A stretch of DNA of 64,000 nt from Taklimakanibacter lacteus. GTDB lineage: Bacteria > Pseudomonadota > Alphaproteobacteria > Rhizobiales > Aestuariivirgaceae. The DNA is taken from positions 372,001-436,000 of the forward strand of contig QOZQ01000005.1 in NCBI GenBank assembly GCA_003576695.1, in the 5' to 3' direction. Shown in pieces: positions 27,249 through 35,168 of the stretch. Positions within the stretch are counted from its first letter, which is position 1, and each line of letters begins with the position of its first letter. Below the pieces are notes generated by a model that had not been told where the DNA came from, searched no databases, and was given only the letters and a program-made list of their open reading frames with translations. Both the position numbers and the translations under genes were made by a program.

Positions 27249-27839
27249 TCACACGACGGTGACGGTGGCGCCCAGCTTCACATGGCGGAAGAGCTCGGCA
27301 ACATCGGCATTGAGCATGCGGATGCAGCCCGACGACGCGGCCTTGCCGATCGAGGACGGCTCGTTGGTGCCGTGAATGCGGTAGATGGTGCTGCCCAGAT
27401 AGATGGCGCGGGCGCCGAGCGGATTTTCGGGGCCACCCGCCATATGGACCGGCAGGTCGGGACGGCGCTTGCGCATCGTCGCCGGCGGGCGCCAGTCGGG
27501 CCACTTCACCTTGGCGGAGACCTGGTTGGTGCCCCGCCATTCGAAGCCGCGCTTGGCCGTCGCGACGCGGTACTTCACCGCCTTGCCATTGCCGAGGATA
27601 TAATAGAGCGCCTTGTCCCTGGTCACGATCACGATCGAGCCGGGCTTCTGACGCGTCTGGAAATCGACGATCTGGCCGCGCTTGAATTGCGGCGACCGGG
27701 TTTCGCTCTGGGCCGGGGGCACCAGCACAACGCCTTCGAACTTGGCCGCCGAGGCCTTGCCGGCTGTCGCAGCGGAAAGGCCCATCACCAGGGCGGCGGC
27801 AATCATGAAAGCGCGGGAAGAAACGGGAAGGGCAGTCAC
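27249..27839 (-). CDS. L,D-transpeptidase (YkuD family)
   Basis: 196 residues with a Sec signal peptide (hydrophobic 10-30, cut near KASAAK). The YkuD catalytic motif is complete: IYRIHGTNEPSSIG with the conserved histidine, then ASSGCIRM with the nucleophile cysteine. Acts in the periplasm on peptidoglycan 3-3 cross-links or lipoprotein attachment. GGAGA upstream of the ATG. Stands alone, convergent with the fluoride operon. Confidence 0.92.
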   Translation of the reverse strand: MTALPVSSRAFMIAAALVMGLSAATAGKASAAKFEGVVLVPPAQSETRSPQFKRGQIVDFQTRQKPGSIVIVTRDKALYYILGNGKAVKYRVATAKRGFEWRGTNQVSAKVKWPDWRPPATMRKRRPDLPVHMAGGPENPLGARAIYLGSTIYRIHGTNEPSSIGKAASSGCIRMLNADVAELFRHVKLGATVTVV

Positions 27840-27995
27840 GGATAGTCTCCTCTCAATCAGTGAAGGGGGAAACTACAGAGAAGGGACTGAACTCGCCCTG
27901 AAACCCATGTTCATCCGCCGTTTATGATTTTTGACAGCGGACGGTCCGCCCTTTATCTCCATTTCCCGACGCCCGCCCTTACAGGATCTCCGCCC

Positions 27996-30008
27996 ATGCA
28001 GACCGTCACCACCTTCCCGCGCCAGGTGAAGGAAATCGAGAATATCTGGATCCCCTTGTCCGACGGCGTGAGGCTCGCGGCGCGGCTATGGCTGCCGGAA
28101 GACGCCGAGGCGAAGCCGGTGCCGGCGATCCTCGAATACCTGCCCTATCGCAAGCGCGACGGCACCATCGTGCGCGACGCCCTCACCCATCCTTATTTCG
28201 CCGGCCACGGCTATGCCTCGATCCGCGTCGACATGCGCGGCAATGGCGACAGCGAAGGCCTGCTCTTCGATGAATATACCAAGCAGGAGCAGGATGACGC
28301 GCTCGAAGTGATCCATTGGCTCACCCAGCAGCCCTGGTGCTCAGGCTCGGTCGGGATGATCGGCATCTCCTGGGGCGGCTTCAACGGGTTGCAGGTGGCG
28401 GCGCGCAAGCCGCCGGCGCTCAAGGCGATCGTCACCTTGTGCTCGACCGATGACCGCTATCAGGACGACATCCATTATAAAGGCGGCTGCAACATCAACG
28501 AGCATATGGCCTGGGCCGCCACCATGTTCGCCTATTCCTCCCGCCCGCCGGATCCCGAGATCGTCGGCGATGCGTGGAAGAAGATGTGGATGGACCGGCT
28601 CGAGAACCAGCCGATGCTGATCGTGCCCTGGCTCCAGCATCCGCATCGCGATGAGTACTGGAAGCATGCAAGCGTCTGTGAGGATTTCGGCGCCATCGAA
28701 GCCGCCTGCCTCGTCGTCGGCGGCTGGAACGATGCCTATTCCAATGCCATACCGCGCCTGATGACGGGCTTGCGCTCGAGCTGCAAGGCGATCATCGGTC
28801 CGTGGATCCATAAATATCCGCATTTCTCGATGGTAGGGCCGCGCGTCGGCTTCCTGCAGGAAGCCCTGCGCTGGTGGGACTTCTGGCTCAAGGGCGAGCC
28901 GACCGGGGTCATGCTCGATGCGCCCTATCGCGTCTATGTTATGGATGCGATCAAGCCGACCAACGGACCCGACGAATGGCCGGGCCGGTGGATCTCGGAG
29001 CAGGTGTGGAATGCCGGCAATACCGAGATCAAGCACTGGCATCTCAATGAGGACGGGATCGGCGGCGCTGCCGGGCCGGAAGTGCCGCTCACCGTCTCCT
29101 CGCCCCAGGATATCGGCCTCGATGGTGGCGATTACTGCATCATGTTCAACGGCTCGGGCTTTCCGGGCAACCAGGTGCGGGACGATGCGGGCTCGCTCAC
29201 TTTCGATTCCCCCGCCCTCGTCACCGACATGGACATCGTCGGCCAGCCGGCGATCGAGCTCGACTTCAGCGTCGACAGGCCGGTCGCCTTCGTGGCGATA
29301 CGCCTCAATGATGTATGGCCCACGGGCGAGGTCACGCGCATCACCTGGCAGTTGCAGAATCTCTGCCAGCATGAGAGCCGGGAAAATCCTTCCGCGCTCG
29401 AGCCCCACAAGCGCTACCGGATGAAGATCGCGCTCGACGACATCGCCTGGCGCATCCCCAAGGGCCACAAGCTGCGCGTCGCGATCTCGACCACCTACTG
29501 GCCGCTGATGTGGCCGGCGCCGGAGCCGGTCAGGCTCACAGTCCATGCCGGCGCCTCGCGCGTGCTGATGCCGATCAGGCGCCAGATCGCCGGCGAGGCC
29601 GCGCCGAGCTTCAAGCCGCCGGAAGGGGCCGAGCCCGTCAAGCTGAAAGAGCTCGCGGCGCCGCAAGCCAGCCGCCATGTCACGATGGACGAGAAGACGG
29701 CTGAGACGGTCATCGTGGAGAAGGACGACAATGGCCGCTTCGAGATCGACCCGCATGGGCTGATCATCCGGTCCGCCACCGAGAAGACCTATCGCATCAG
29801 GCCGGATGACCCGCTGTCGGCCCGGATGGAAACCCACTGGACCGAGGAATTGCAGCGTGGCCAATGGCAGACACGGATCGAGACCTATACGCGCCACGAG
29901 GCGACGAAGACGCAGTGGATCATCTGGGGCCTCATCGAGGCCTTCGAGGGCAGCGAGCAGGTATTCCGGCGCGAGTGGAACGAGACGGTCGAGCGCAAGC
30001 TGAATTGA
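27996..30008 (+). CDS. CocE/NonD family alpha/beta hydrolase
   Basis: About 670 residues from ATG 27996 (MQTVTTFPRQ). N-terminal alpha/beta hydrolase with the nucleophile Ser125 in GMIGISWGGF, the upstream VDMRGNGDSEG loop and a late catalytic histidine region (GPWIHKYPHFS). From about residue 330 a jelly-roll X-Pro dipeptidyl-peptidase C-terminal domain follows (SLTFDSPAL, RLNDVWPTGEVTRITW, HKLRVAISTTYWP), then a 130-residue extension. Cleaves an ester or acyl-amino bond; substrate unknown. No signal peptide in the chosen start. The gene is free-standing and ends 26 bases before the DUF559 repeat element. Confidence 0.9.
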   Translation: MQTVTTFPRQVKEIENIWIPLSDGVRLAARLWLPEDAEAKPVPAILEYLPYRKRDGTIVRDALTHPYFAGHGYASIRVDMRGNGDSEGLLFDEYTKQEQDDALEVIHWLTQQPWCSGSVGMIGISWGGFNGLQVAARKPPALKAIVTLCSTDDRYQDDIHYKGGCNINEHMAWAATMFAYSSRPPDPEIVGDAWKKMWMDRLENQPMLIVPWLQHPHRDEYWKHASVCEDFGAIEAACLVVGGWNDAYSNAIPRLMTGLRSSCKAIIGPWIHKYPHFSMVGPRVGFLQEALRWWDFWLKGEPTGVMLDAPYRVYVMDAIKPTNGPDEWPGRWISEQVWNAGNTEIKHWHLNEDGIGGAAGPEVPLTVSSPQDIGLDGGDYCIMFNGSGFPGNQVRDDAGSLTFDSPALVTDMDIVGQPAIELDFSVDRPVAFVAIRLNDVWPTGEVTRITWQLQNLCQHESRENPSALEPHKRYRMKIALDDIAWRIPKGHKLRVAISTTYWPLMWPAPEPVRLTVHAGASRVLMPIRRQIAGEAAPSFKPPEGAEPVKLKELAAPQASRHVTMDEKTAETVIVEKDDNGRFEIDPHGLIIRSATEKTYRIRPDDPLSARMETHWTEELQRGQWQTRIETYTRHEATKTQWIIWGLIEAFEGSEQVFRREWNETVERKLN

Positions 30009-30033
30009 GGGCTTAATCCCCTCAGGGCCATCG

Positions 30034-30134
30034 CATATGAATTCCTGGACCAGGTGAGCCCTCGCCAAGCTTTTCCCCTCGCCCGTTGCGAAGCAATGGG
30101 AGAGGGTGCCCGATAGGGCGGGTGAGGGCCCTTA
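30034..30134. repeat. Left inverted repeat of the DUF559 element
   Basis: About 100 bases running from CATATGAATTCCTGGACC to GGTGAGGGCCCTTA. It is an imperfect reverse complement of 30542-30641 along its whole length. Inside it CCCTCGCCCGTTGC and GCAATGGGAGAGGG pair to form a REP-like hairpin. Confidence 0.9.
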
Positions 30135-30172
30135 AGCTGGCGTGCTGCAGATCGTTGCGATAGCCTTTCGTC

Positions 30173-30544
30173 ATGGCTCTCACCGAAGAAAAGCGCCTTG
30201 AACAGGCCCGCCGATTGCGCCGCAGCCAGACGCCAGCAGAGGCGCGCCTGTGGTCAGGCTTGCGTGGTCGCCGTCTCCAGAACCACAAATTCCATCGCCA
30301 ATACCCGATCGGACCGTTCACAGTCGATTTTCTGTGCCGTGATGCCCGCCTTGTGGTCGAATTGGATGGCGCGACACATTCGGAGGACCATGAAATCGCC
30401 TATGATACCAGGCGGACGGCGTATCTACGATCGCAAGGATACAGAGTTCTTCGTATCCTGAATGACGATGTCTATCATCGCTTCAACGATGTGATGGACA
30501 TGATCCTGCTGGCTCTGGCTGGTGAGTTTCGAGAAGAGAAGTAA
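30173..30544 (+). CDS. DUF559 endonuclease-like protein
   Basis: 123 residues of the Vsr/restriction-endonuclease-like DUF559 family. Family marks in order: RRSQTPAEARLWSGLRGRRL, then KFHRQYPIGPFTVDFLC, RLVVELDGATHSED with the acidic D and E of the putative nuclease core, YDTRRTAYLRSQGYRVLRI and NDDVYHRFNDVM. The core residues are intact, so it is probably an active metal-dependent nuclease; its substrate is unknown. The gene has its own element: both flanks are long inverted repeats. Base use is slightly less GC-rich than its neighbours. Confidence 0.9.
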   Translation: MALTEEKRLEQARRLRRSQTPAEARLWSGLRGRRLQNHKFHRQYPIGPFTVDFLCRDARLVVELDGATHSEDHEIAYDTRRTAYLRSQGYRVLRILNDDVYHRFNDVMDMILLALAGEFREEK

Positions 30545-30641
30545 GAGCCCTCACCCGCCCTTCGGGCACCCTCTCCCATTGCTTCGCAACGGGCGAGGGG
30601 AAAAACTTGGCGAGGGCTCGCCTGGTCCAGGAATCCATATG
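30542..30641. repeat. Right inverted repeat of the DUF559 element
   Basis: Reverse complement match to 30034-30134, from AAGAGCCCTCACCCGCCC to CAGGAATCCATATG. It begins at the DUF559 stop codon. The 150 bases beyond (30642-30800) contain further G-rich fragments (GGGGGAGAGGGAGGGACCC, GGGTGCGGGGGAACGG) that look like a decayed related repeat. Confidence 0.9.
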
Positions 30642-30827
30642 CTTTTCCCCTATCCTTGCGGGGGAGAGGGAGGGACCCAATGCGCAGCGTTGGGAGGGTG
30701 CGGGGGAACGGACCGTTGTTGGAAAAGGGAATGTGCGTTTTCCATCCCAACATAGCTCTCCCGACCCTGGCGCGCTTGTCTTTCGCCGGCGCGGCACTTA
30801 TCAAGCGTGATCCGCGGAGATTGCCCC

Positions 30828-31460
30828 ATGCCTGACCTGTCCAGCTTCATTGCTTTCGGCCTGCTCGCGCTCGGCATGGTGCTCACCCCCGGCCCCAATA
30901 TGATCTATCTCGTGTCGCGCTCGATCAGCCAGGGACGCCAGGCCGGGCTCATCTCGCTGGCGGGCGTGGCGCTCGGTTTCGCCTTCTATCTGCCTTGTGC
31001 TGCGCTCGGCATCACCGCCCTGCTGATGGCGGTGCCCTATGCCTATGACGCGCTGCGCTGCGGCGGCGCGCTCTATCTGCTCTATCTTGCCTGGCAGGCC
31101 GTCAGGCCCGGCGGCCACTCGCCCTTCCACGTGAAGGCGCTGCCCAAGGACAGCCCGCGCAAGCTTTTCGCCATGGGCTTCCTCACCAATCTGCTGAACC
31201 CCAAGATCGCGGTCATGTATCTGTCGCTGCTGCCGCAATTCATAGCCCCCGACCATGGCAGCGTATTCGCCCAGTCGCTGTTGCTCGGCCTCACCCAGAT
31301 CATGATCAGCATCACGGTCAATTCGATGATCGTCTTCACGGCGGGCTCGATCGCGGTGTTCCTGGCGGGACGGCCCTTGTGGATCTCCATCCAGCGCTGG
31401 CTGATGGGAACGGTGCTCGCCGCCCTTGCGCTGCGCATGGCGACGGAAGCCCGGCGGTGA
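30828..31460 (+). CDS. LysE family amino-acid exporter
   Basis: About 210 residues from ATG 30828 (MPDLSSFIAFG), preceded by GGAGA. Six membrane helices with the LysE/RhtB marks: the early GMVLTPGPNMIYLVSRSISQGRQAG, the mid-region YLLYLAWQAVR and GFLTNLLNPKIAVMYLSLLPQF. Exports an amino acid or related small molecule; substrate unknown. Its stop overlaps the GTG start of the Nudix gene (GTGA), forming a three-gene operon. Confidence 0.93.
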   Translation: MPDLSSFIAFGLLALGMVLTPGPNMIYLVSRSISQGRQAGLISLAGVALGFAFYLPCAALGITALLMAVPYAYDALRCGGALYLLYLAWQAVRPGGHSPFHVKALPKDSPRKLFAMGFLTNLLNPKIAVMYLSLLPQFIAPDHGSVFAQSLLLGLTQIMISITVNSMIVFTAGSIAVFLAGRPLWISIQRWLMGTVLAALALRMATEARR

Positions 31461-31870
31461 ACGTCGAAAGCACTATCCGCATCGCCGCGGCCATCATCTT
31501 CGACAAGGCAGGACAGGTTCTCGTCGTGCGCAAGCGCGGCTCGCCCGTCTTCATGCAGCCGGGCGGCAAGATCGAGCCCGGCGAGACGCCGGCGGCGGCG
31601 CTCGCCCGCGAATTGCGCGAGGAGATCGGTCTCGTGGTCGAGCGCGACACGCCCCTTTATCTCGGCAGGTTCACCGCCCAGGCCGCCCATGAGAATGGCC
31701 GCCTGGTCGAGGCCGAGACTTTCGAGGTCGCGCTCGCCGGCCAGGTCGCCGCGGCTTCCGAGATCGAGGAAATCACCTGGGTCGATCCCTTTGGTCCATT
31801 GGATCTGCCACTTGCCATACTGAGCCGCGATCACATGATGCCGCTCGCCCGCAGCCGGAGACAAAAATGA
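31457..31870 (+). CDS. Nudix hydrolase
   Basis: About 137 residues from GTG 31457 (start overlaps the LysE stop; the longer frame runs antisense-like through LysE). The Nudix box is complete: GGKIEPGETPAAALAREL followed by REEIGL, with the metal-binding glutamates. MutT-like compact domain, possibly cleaning oxidised or odd nucleotides; substrate unknown. Coupled downstream to an SDR gene by ATGA. Confidence 0.92.
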   Translation: MNVESTIRIAAAIIFDKAGQVLVVRKRGSPVFMQPGGKIEPGETPAAALARELREEIGLVVERDTPLYLGRFTAQAAHENGRLVEAETFEVALAGQVAAASEIEEITWVDPFGPLDLPLAILSRDHMMPLARSRRQK

Positions 31871-32610
31871 AGACAGTCCTGATCACCGGCGGCAGCCGCG
31901 GCATCGGCCGCGAGACCGCGCTCCTGTGCGGCAAGCGCGGCTGGTCGGTCGCCATCAACTATGCCGGAAACACCGACGCCGCCGAAGACACGGCGGAAGC
32001 GGTGCGCCGGGTGGGCGGCAAGGCCGTCACCATCAGGGGCGATGTGGCGGTCGAGGCCGATGTCATCGCCATGTTCGACAAAGCGGCGAAGGAGCTGGGC
32101 CCGCTCACGGGCGTCGTCGTCAATGCCGGCATCGTGGCCCCCTCGCAGCCGCTTGCCGAGATGAGCCTCGAGCGGCTGGAGCGCATCTTCGATGTCAATG
32201 TGCTCGGCGCCTATCTGTGCGCGCGCGAATGCGCCCGCCGCCTGCCGCTGGACCGTGGCGGCCAGGGCGGCGCCGTGGTGCTCGTCTCCTCCGTCGCCTC
32301 GCGGCTCGGCTCGCCCTTCGAATATGTCGACTATGCCGGATCGAAAGGCGCCATCGACACGCTGACCATCGGGCTCGCCAAGGAGCTTGCCAGGCAAGGC
32401 GTGCGCGTGAACGCGGTCAGGCCCGGCCTCACCGAGACGGAGATCCATGCCAGCGGTGGAGAGCCCGACCGCGCCTGGCGCCTCGGCGCCACGACACCCA
32501 TGGGGCGGCCGGGACGGGCGGAGGAAATCGCCGAGGCGATCCTCTGGCTATTGAGCGATGAGGCCTCCTATGCGGCCGGCGCCATTCTCGATGTGTCGGG
32601 TGGGAGATAA
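31867..32610 (+). CDS. Short-chain dehydrogenase/reductase (SDR)
   Basis: 247 residues, classical SDR. NAD(P) motif TGGSRGIG at residues 7-14, VNAG motif (VVVNAGIV), catalytic serine region LVSSVASR and YAGSKGA with the Tyr-x3-Lys pair; the end DVSGGR is usual for the family. It starts inside the Nudix stop (ATGA). Substrate unknown; FabG-like 3-oxoacyl or sugar-alcohol substrates are typical. Confidence 0.93.
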   Translation: MKTVLITGGSRGIGRETALLCGKRGWSVAINYAGNTDAAEDTAEAVRRVGGKAVTIRGDVAVEADVIAMFDKAAKELGPLTGVVVNAGIVAPSQPLAEMSLERLERIFDVNVLGAYLCARECARRLPLDRGGQGGAVVLVSSVASRLGSPFEYVDYAGSKGAIDTLTIGLAKELARQGVRVNAVRPGLTETEIHASGGEPDRAWRLGATTPMGRPGRAEEIAEAILWLLSDEASYAAGAILDVSGGR

Positions 32611-32674
32611 AGCGGATCGCGACAGTGCTACCGGCCTGCCTCATCCACTTATCAACGATTACTCATGGCACTTA

Positions 32675-32722
32675 GCGCGTGATCAGGAAAAGTGGGTTCC
32701 GGTTTTCCGTCCGATCACGCGC
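32675..32722. repeat. 48-bp Rhizobiales-type palindromic element, copy 1
   Basis: Outer arms GCGCGTGATC and GATCACGCGC pair perfectly around the core AGGAAAAGTGGGTTCCGGTT. The same core in reverse occurs at 39397-39445 with different but also perfectly paired arms. Confidence 0.8.
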
Positions 32723-32737
32723 CAAGCCTAAGATTCC

Positions 32738-32785
32738 GATCACGTTTATCAGGTCAGATCGACTCGATCTGACCTGATCGTGATC
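32738..32785. repeat. Long perfect palindrome (hairpin) downstream of the SDR gene
   Basis: ATCAGGTCAGATCGA and TCGATCTGACCTGAT are a perfect 15-bp inverted repeat with one base between, extended outside by GATCACG and CGTGATC past three unpaired bases. It could serve as a bidirectional transcription stop, but lacks T-runs; it resembles dispersed intergenic elements of rhizobia. Confidence 0.75.
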
Positions 32786-32939
32786 TAGGTGCCGGTATTT
32801 CTTCGTCAGTTCCCCAGGTGTTTAGCCACGCACATATTTCCGGGCCGGTCACGTGACGGCCGTCCTCCTGGTAGGAGACCCATGAGGACATGGCCTCCTG
32901 CTTAAAGCTCTCACGGTTACATTTGAGCGATTTCGGCAT
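32754..32939 (-). pseudogene. Possible remnant of a CopG/RHH-type antitoxin
   Basis: A 61-residue open frame from ATG 32939 contains SWVSYQEDGRHVTGPEICAW and LNTWGTDEEIPAP, which resembles the C-terminal tail of many short alphaproteobacterial antitoxins (W..Y...GRHV...E..AWL.SWGTD.E..P). The usual ribbon-helix-helix N-terminus is shortened, no toxin gene is adjacent, and the last ten codons run through the palindrome at 32738-32785. I read it as a decayed antitoxin; a short live gene is possible. Confidence 0.4.
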
Positions 32940-33007
32940 CGGAGGCTCCAAAATCAAAAATATCGCTTTGATATAGAGCCTCTCGCCGCTTTGTCGATGC
33001 CGCTCGA

Positions 33008-33547
33008 TCAGCCGATCGATACCTTGCGGTGGCGGCGGTCCTGCAGCGGCTGGTAGGCGAGCCTCGCGTGATATTCGCAGTAAGGCGAGCCGTCGCGCGG
33101 CTTGTGCCCGCAGAAGCAGAAATCCTCAGCCCCCGGATCGCCGATCGGCCATTTGCAGGTCTTGTCGGAGAGATGGAGGATGGTCACCCTCCCATCCTTC
33201 GGCAGATCGACCAGCCGCAAGGGTTGCGGTTCCGGAACCGGCAGGGCCCGCGGCTGCGTCTCGGCGCGCAAGGTCGGCTTGAGCGCCGTAGCACCCGTGG
33301 TGGGCAGATGGATGGAGGGTGTCGTGCGCCCGGGATGGCCCGGATGGCTCGGTTCCCGGGTGCGGCGCGGACGCGGCACGGAGCTTCTGGGCTGCGGCGC
33401 GCGGCCGGAGAGATTGAGCCGGTGCACCTTGCCGATGACGGCGTTGCGCGTGACGCCATTGCCGAGCCGCCCCGCAATCTGGCTGGCGCTCAGCCCCTCG
33501 GTCCACAGCCTCTTCAAGAGATCCACCCTCTCATCCGTCCAGGACAT
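33008..33547 (-). CDS. gcrA: Cell-cycle regulator GcrA
   Basis: About 179 residues from ATG 33547 (MSWTDERVDLLKRLW), with GGAGGCGAT upstream; the longer frame adds 13 residues without a ribosome site. The N-terminal 45 residues are the GcrA DNA-binding helix-turn-helix (LSASQIAGRLGNGVTRNAVIG). A proline/arginine-rich linker of about 80 residues leads to the C-terminal sigma-70-interaction domain with cysteines (DKTCKWPIGDPG, FCFCGHKP, GSPYCEYHARLAY). It activates promoters carrying methylated GANTC. Six GANTC sites lie upstream. Confidence 0.96.
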   Translation of the reverse strand: MSWTDERVDLLKRLWTEGLSASQIAGRLGNGVTRNAVIGKVHRLNLSGRAPQPRSSVPRPRRTREPSHPGHPGRTTPSIHLPTTGATALKPTLRAETQPRALPVPEPQPLRLVDLPKDGRVTILHLSDKTCKWPIGDPGAEDFCFCGHKPRDGSPYCEYHARLAYQPLQDRRHRKVSIG

Positions 33548-33591
33548 CTTATCGCCTCCGTGGCTGGCCCCAATCTCGCTATTCACGCTTA

Positions 33592-33877
33592 GAATCCCTC
33601 ACCTTTCGCCGGACCCGCATGACCGGCGTGCATTGCCCAAAAACTGACCTGATGAACGCTACATCTCGTAGCTTGATGGCCTAACCATACTATATACCGT
33701 GACTCGCCATCAAGAATCCGGCGCCGACTTTAAGAGGTTTTCCCCAACTTCTAGGGATTTCCCCTTTCAAGCGCCCCAGCGCCGTGCGGTTAACGAAAGG
33801 CTAACAGGCACCGGAATCCGGGGTCCATGCGGCGGTTTGACTCAGGTGCGGGGTTGCGCACAGGCTTGTCGTGAATC
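33592..33877. promoter_or_regulatory. GANTC cluster and CtrA-like box between gcrA and argD
   Basis: GANTC sites occur at 33592, 33701, 33714, 33814, 33839 and 33873: six in 286 bases, where about one is expected at this GC content. A CtrA-like sequence TTAACGAAAGGCTAAC lies at 33791-33806 (TTAA-N7-CTAA). A 9-bp inverted repeat CTTGATGGC/GCCATCAAG (33672-33680 and 33706-33714) encloses AT-rich promoter-like DNA. Consistent with cell-cycle control of gcrA and perhaps argD. Confidence 0.5.
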
Positions 33878-33884
33878 AGCCCCC

Positions 33885-33983
33885 ATGCCAGCGCGATTGA
33901 CCCTCAGGGAGGGAACACATATAAGCAAGTCAATCTCGGGCGCCGCCATTCGTGGCGGCATTTTCGTTTGGGCTACACGATGA
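33885..33983 (+). CDS. Possible 32-residue leader peptide of argD
   Basis: An open frame from ATG 33885 ([19 protein letters not shown]) ends with its TGA inside the argD ATG (ATGA overlap). Within it GCCGCC-ATTCGT-GGCGGC followed by ATTTTCGTTT forms a terminator-like hairpin 20-40 bases before argD. There is no strong ribosome site. It may be a translational coupler or an attenuator; it may also be chance. Confidence 0.35.
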   Translation: MPARLTLREGTHISKSISGAAIRGGIFVWATR

Positions 33984-35158
33984 TCACGCCAGTGCTGCCG
34001 ACCTATAAGCGCGCACCCCTCGCCTTCGACCATGGCAAGGGCATGCGCATCTATACGGCCGAGGGCAAGGAGTATCTCGATTTCGGCGCCGGCGTCGCCG
34101 TCACCAGCCTTGGCCATGCGCATCCGCATCTCGTCGAGGCCCTGGCCGAGCAGGCCCGCAAGCTCTGGCACACGTCCAATCTCTATGTGATCCCGGGCCA
34201 GGAGAAGCTCGCCAGAAGGCTCACCGAGGCGACCTTCGCCGATACCGTCTTCTTCACCAATTCGGGCGCCGAAGCGCTCGAATGCACGATCAAGATGGCG
34301 CGCAAATATCATGCGGCGAAGGGCCATCCGGAGCGCTACCGCATCATCACCTTCGAGGGCGCCTTCCACGGCCGCACCCTGGCGACCATCGCCGCCGGCG
34401 GCCAGGCCAAATATATCGAGGGCTTCGGCCCCAAGGTCGACGGCTTTGACCAGGTTCCCTTCGGCGACGAGAAGGCCCTCAACGCAGCCATCACCGACGC
34501 GACGGCGGCAATCCTCATCGAGCCGATCCAGGGCGAAGGCGGCATGCGGCCGGTTCCGCCCAAGACGCTGAGGCGCCTGCGCGAGATCTGCGACGAGAAC
34601 GGGCTACTGCTCCTTCTCGATGAAGTGCAGAGCGGCGTGGGGCGCACCGGCAAGCTCTTTGCCCATGAATGGGCCGGCATCACCCCCGACATCATGGCGA
34701 TCGCCAAGGGCATTGGCGGCGGCTTTCCGGTCGGCGCCTGCCTTGCCACCGAAGAGGCTGCGCAAAGCATGACGGCCGGCACGCATGGCTCGACCTTCGG
34801 CGGCAACCCGCTTGCCATGGCGGTCGGCAATGCGGTGCTCGATGTGATGCTCGCTGACGGCTTCCTGGCGCGGGTGCGCGAGCGCGGCCTGAATCTCAAG
34901 CAGAAGCTCGCCCAGCTGAAGGACAGCCATCCCGACATCATCGAGGAAGTGCGCGGCGAGGGCCTGATGATGGGCCTCAAGACCAAGGTGCCGAACACCG
35001 ATTTCGTGGCCGCCGCCCTCGACCAGCAGCTCCTCACCATCGGGGCGGGCGACAATGTGGTGCGCCTGCTGCCGCCGCTCATCGTCTCTGACGACGATCT
35101 CTCCGAGGCGGTGACCAAGCTCGACCGCACCTGCCAGTCCTTCAAGTCCAAGGCTTGA
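33980..35158 (+). CDS. argD: Acetylornithine aminotransferase ArgD
   Basis: About 392 residues from ATG 33980 ([16 protein letters not shown]). Class III PLP aminotransferase: [40 protein letters not shown], and the PLP lysine 243 in [15 protein letters not shown]. Makes N-acetylornithine from acetylglutamate semialdehyde in arginine synthesis; may also serve lysine synthesis. argF follows after ten bases and argE lies nearby on the other strand. Confidence 0.95.
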   Translation: MITPVLPTYKRAPLAFDHGKGMRIYTAEGKEYLDFGAGVAVTSLGHAHPHLVEALAEQARKLWHTSNLYVIPGQEKLARRLTEATFADTVFFTNSGAEALECTIKMARKYHAAKGHPERYRIITFEGAFHGRTLATIAAGGQAKYIEGFGPKVDGFDQVPFGDEKALNAAITDATAAILIEPIQGEGGMRPVPPKTLRRLREICDENGLLLLLDEVQSGVGRTGKLFAHEWAGITPDIMAIAKGIGGGFPVGACLATEEAAQSMTAGTHGSTFGGNPLAMAVGNAVLDVMLADGFLARVRERGLNLKQKLAQLKDSHPDIIEEVRGEGLMMGLKTKVPNTDFVAAALDQQLLTIGAGDNVVRLLPPLIVSDDDLSEAVTKLDRTCQSFKSKA

Positions 35159-35168
35159 GATTCCGATC

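Larger units (their letters stand above)
30034..30641 (+). mobile_element. 608-bp element: DUF559 gene between mirrored REP-like repeats
   Basis: The DUF559 nuclease gene is enclosed by two ~100-bp imperfect inverted repeats (30034-30134 and 30542-30641), each with its own internal hairpin. The layout recalls REP/RAYT elements, in which a nuclease gene is flanked by paired palindromes it acts on. No target-site duplication is evident. That it is or was mobile is inference. Confidence 0.5.

Noticed and set aside
30475..30898. Frames of 77-109 codons at the right repeat of the DUF559 element
   Set aside because: They translate the repeat and its decayed neighbour in several frames without any consistent protein signal.
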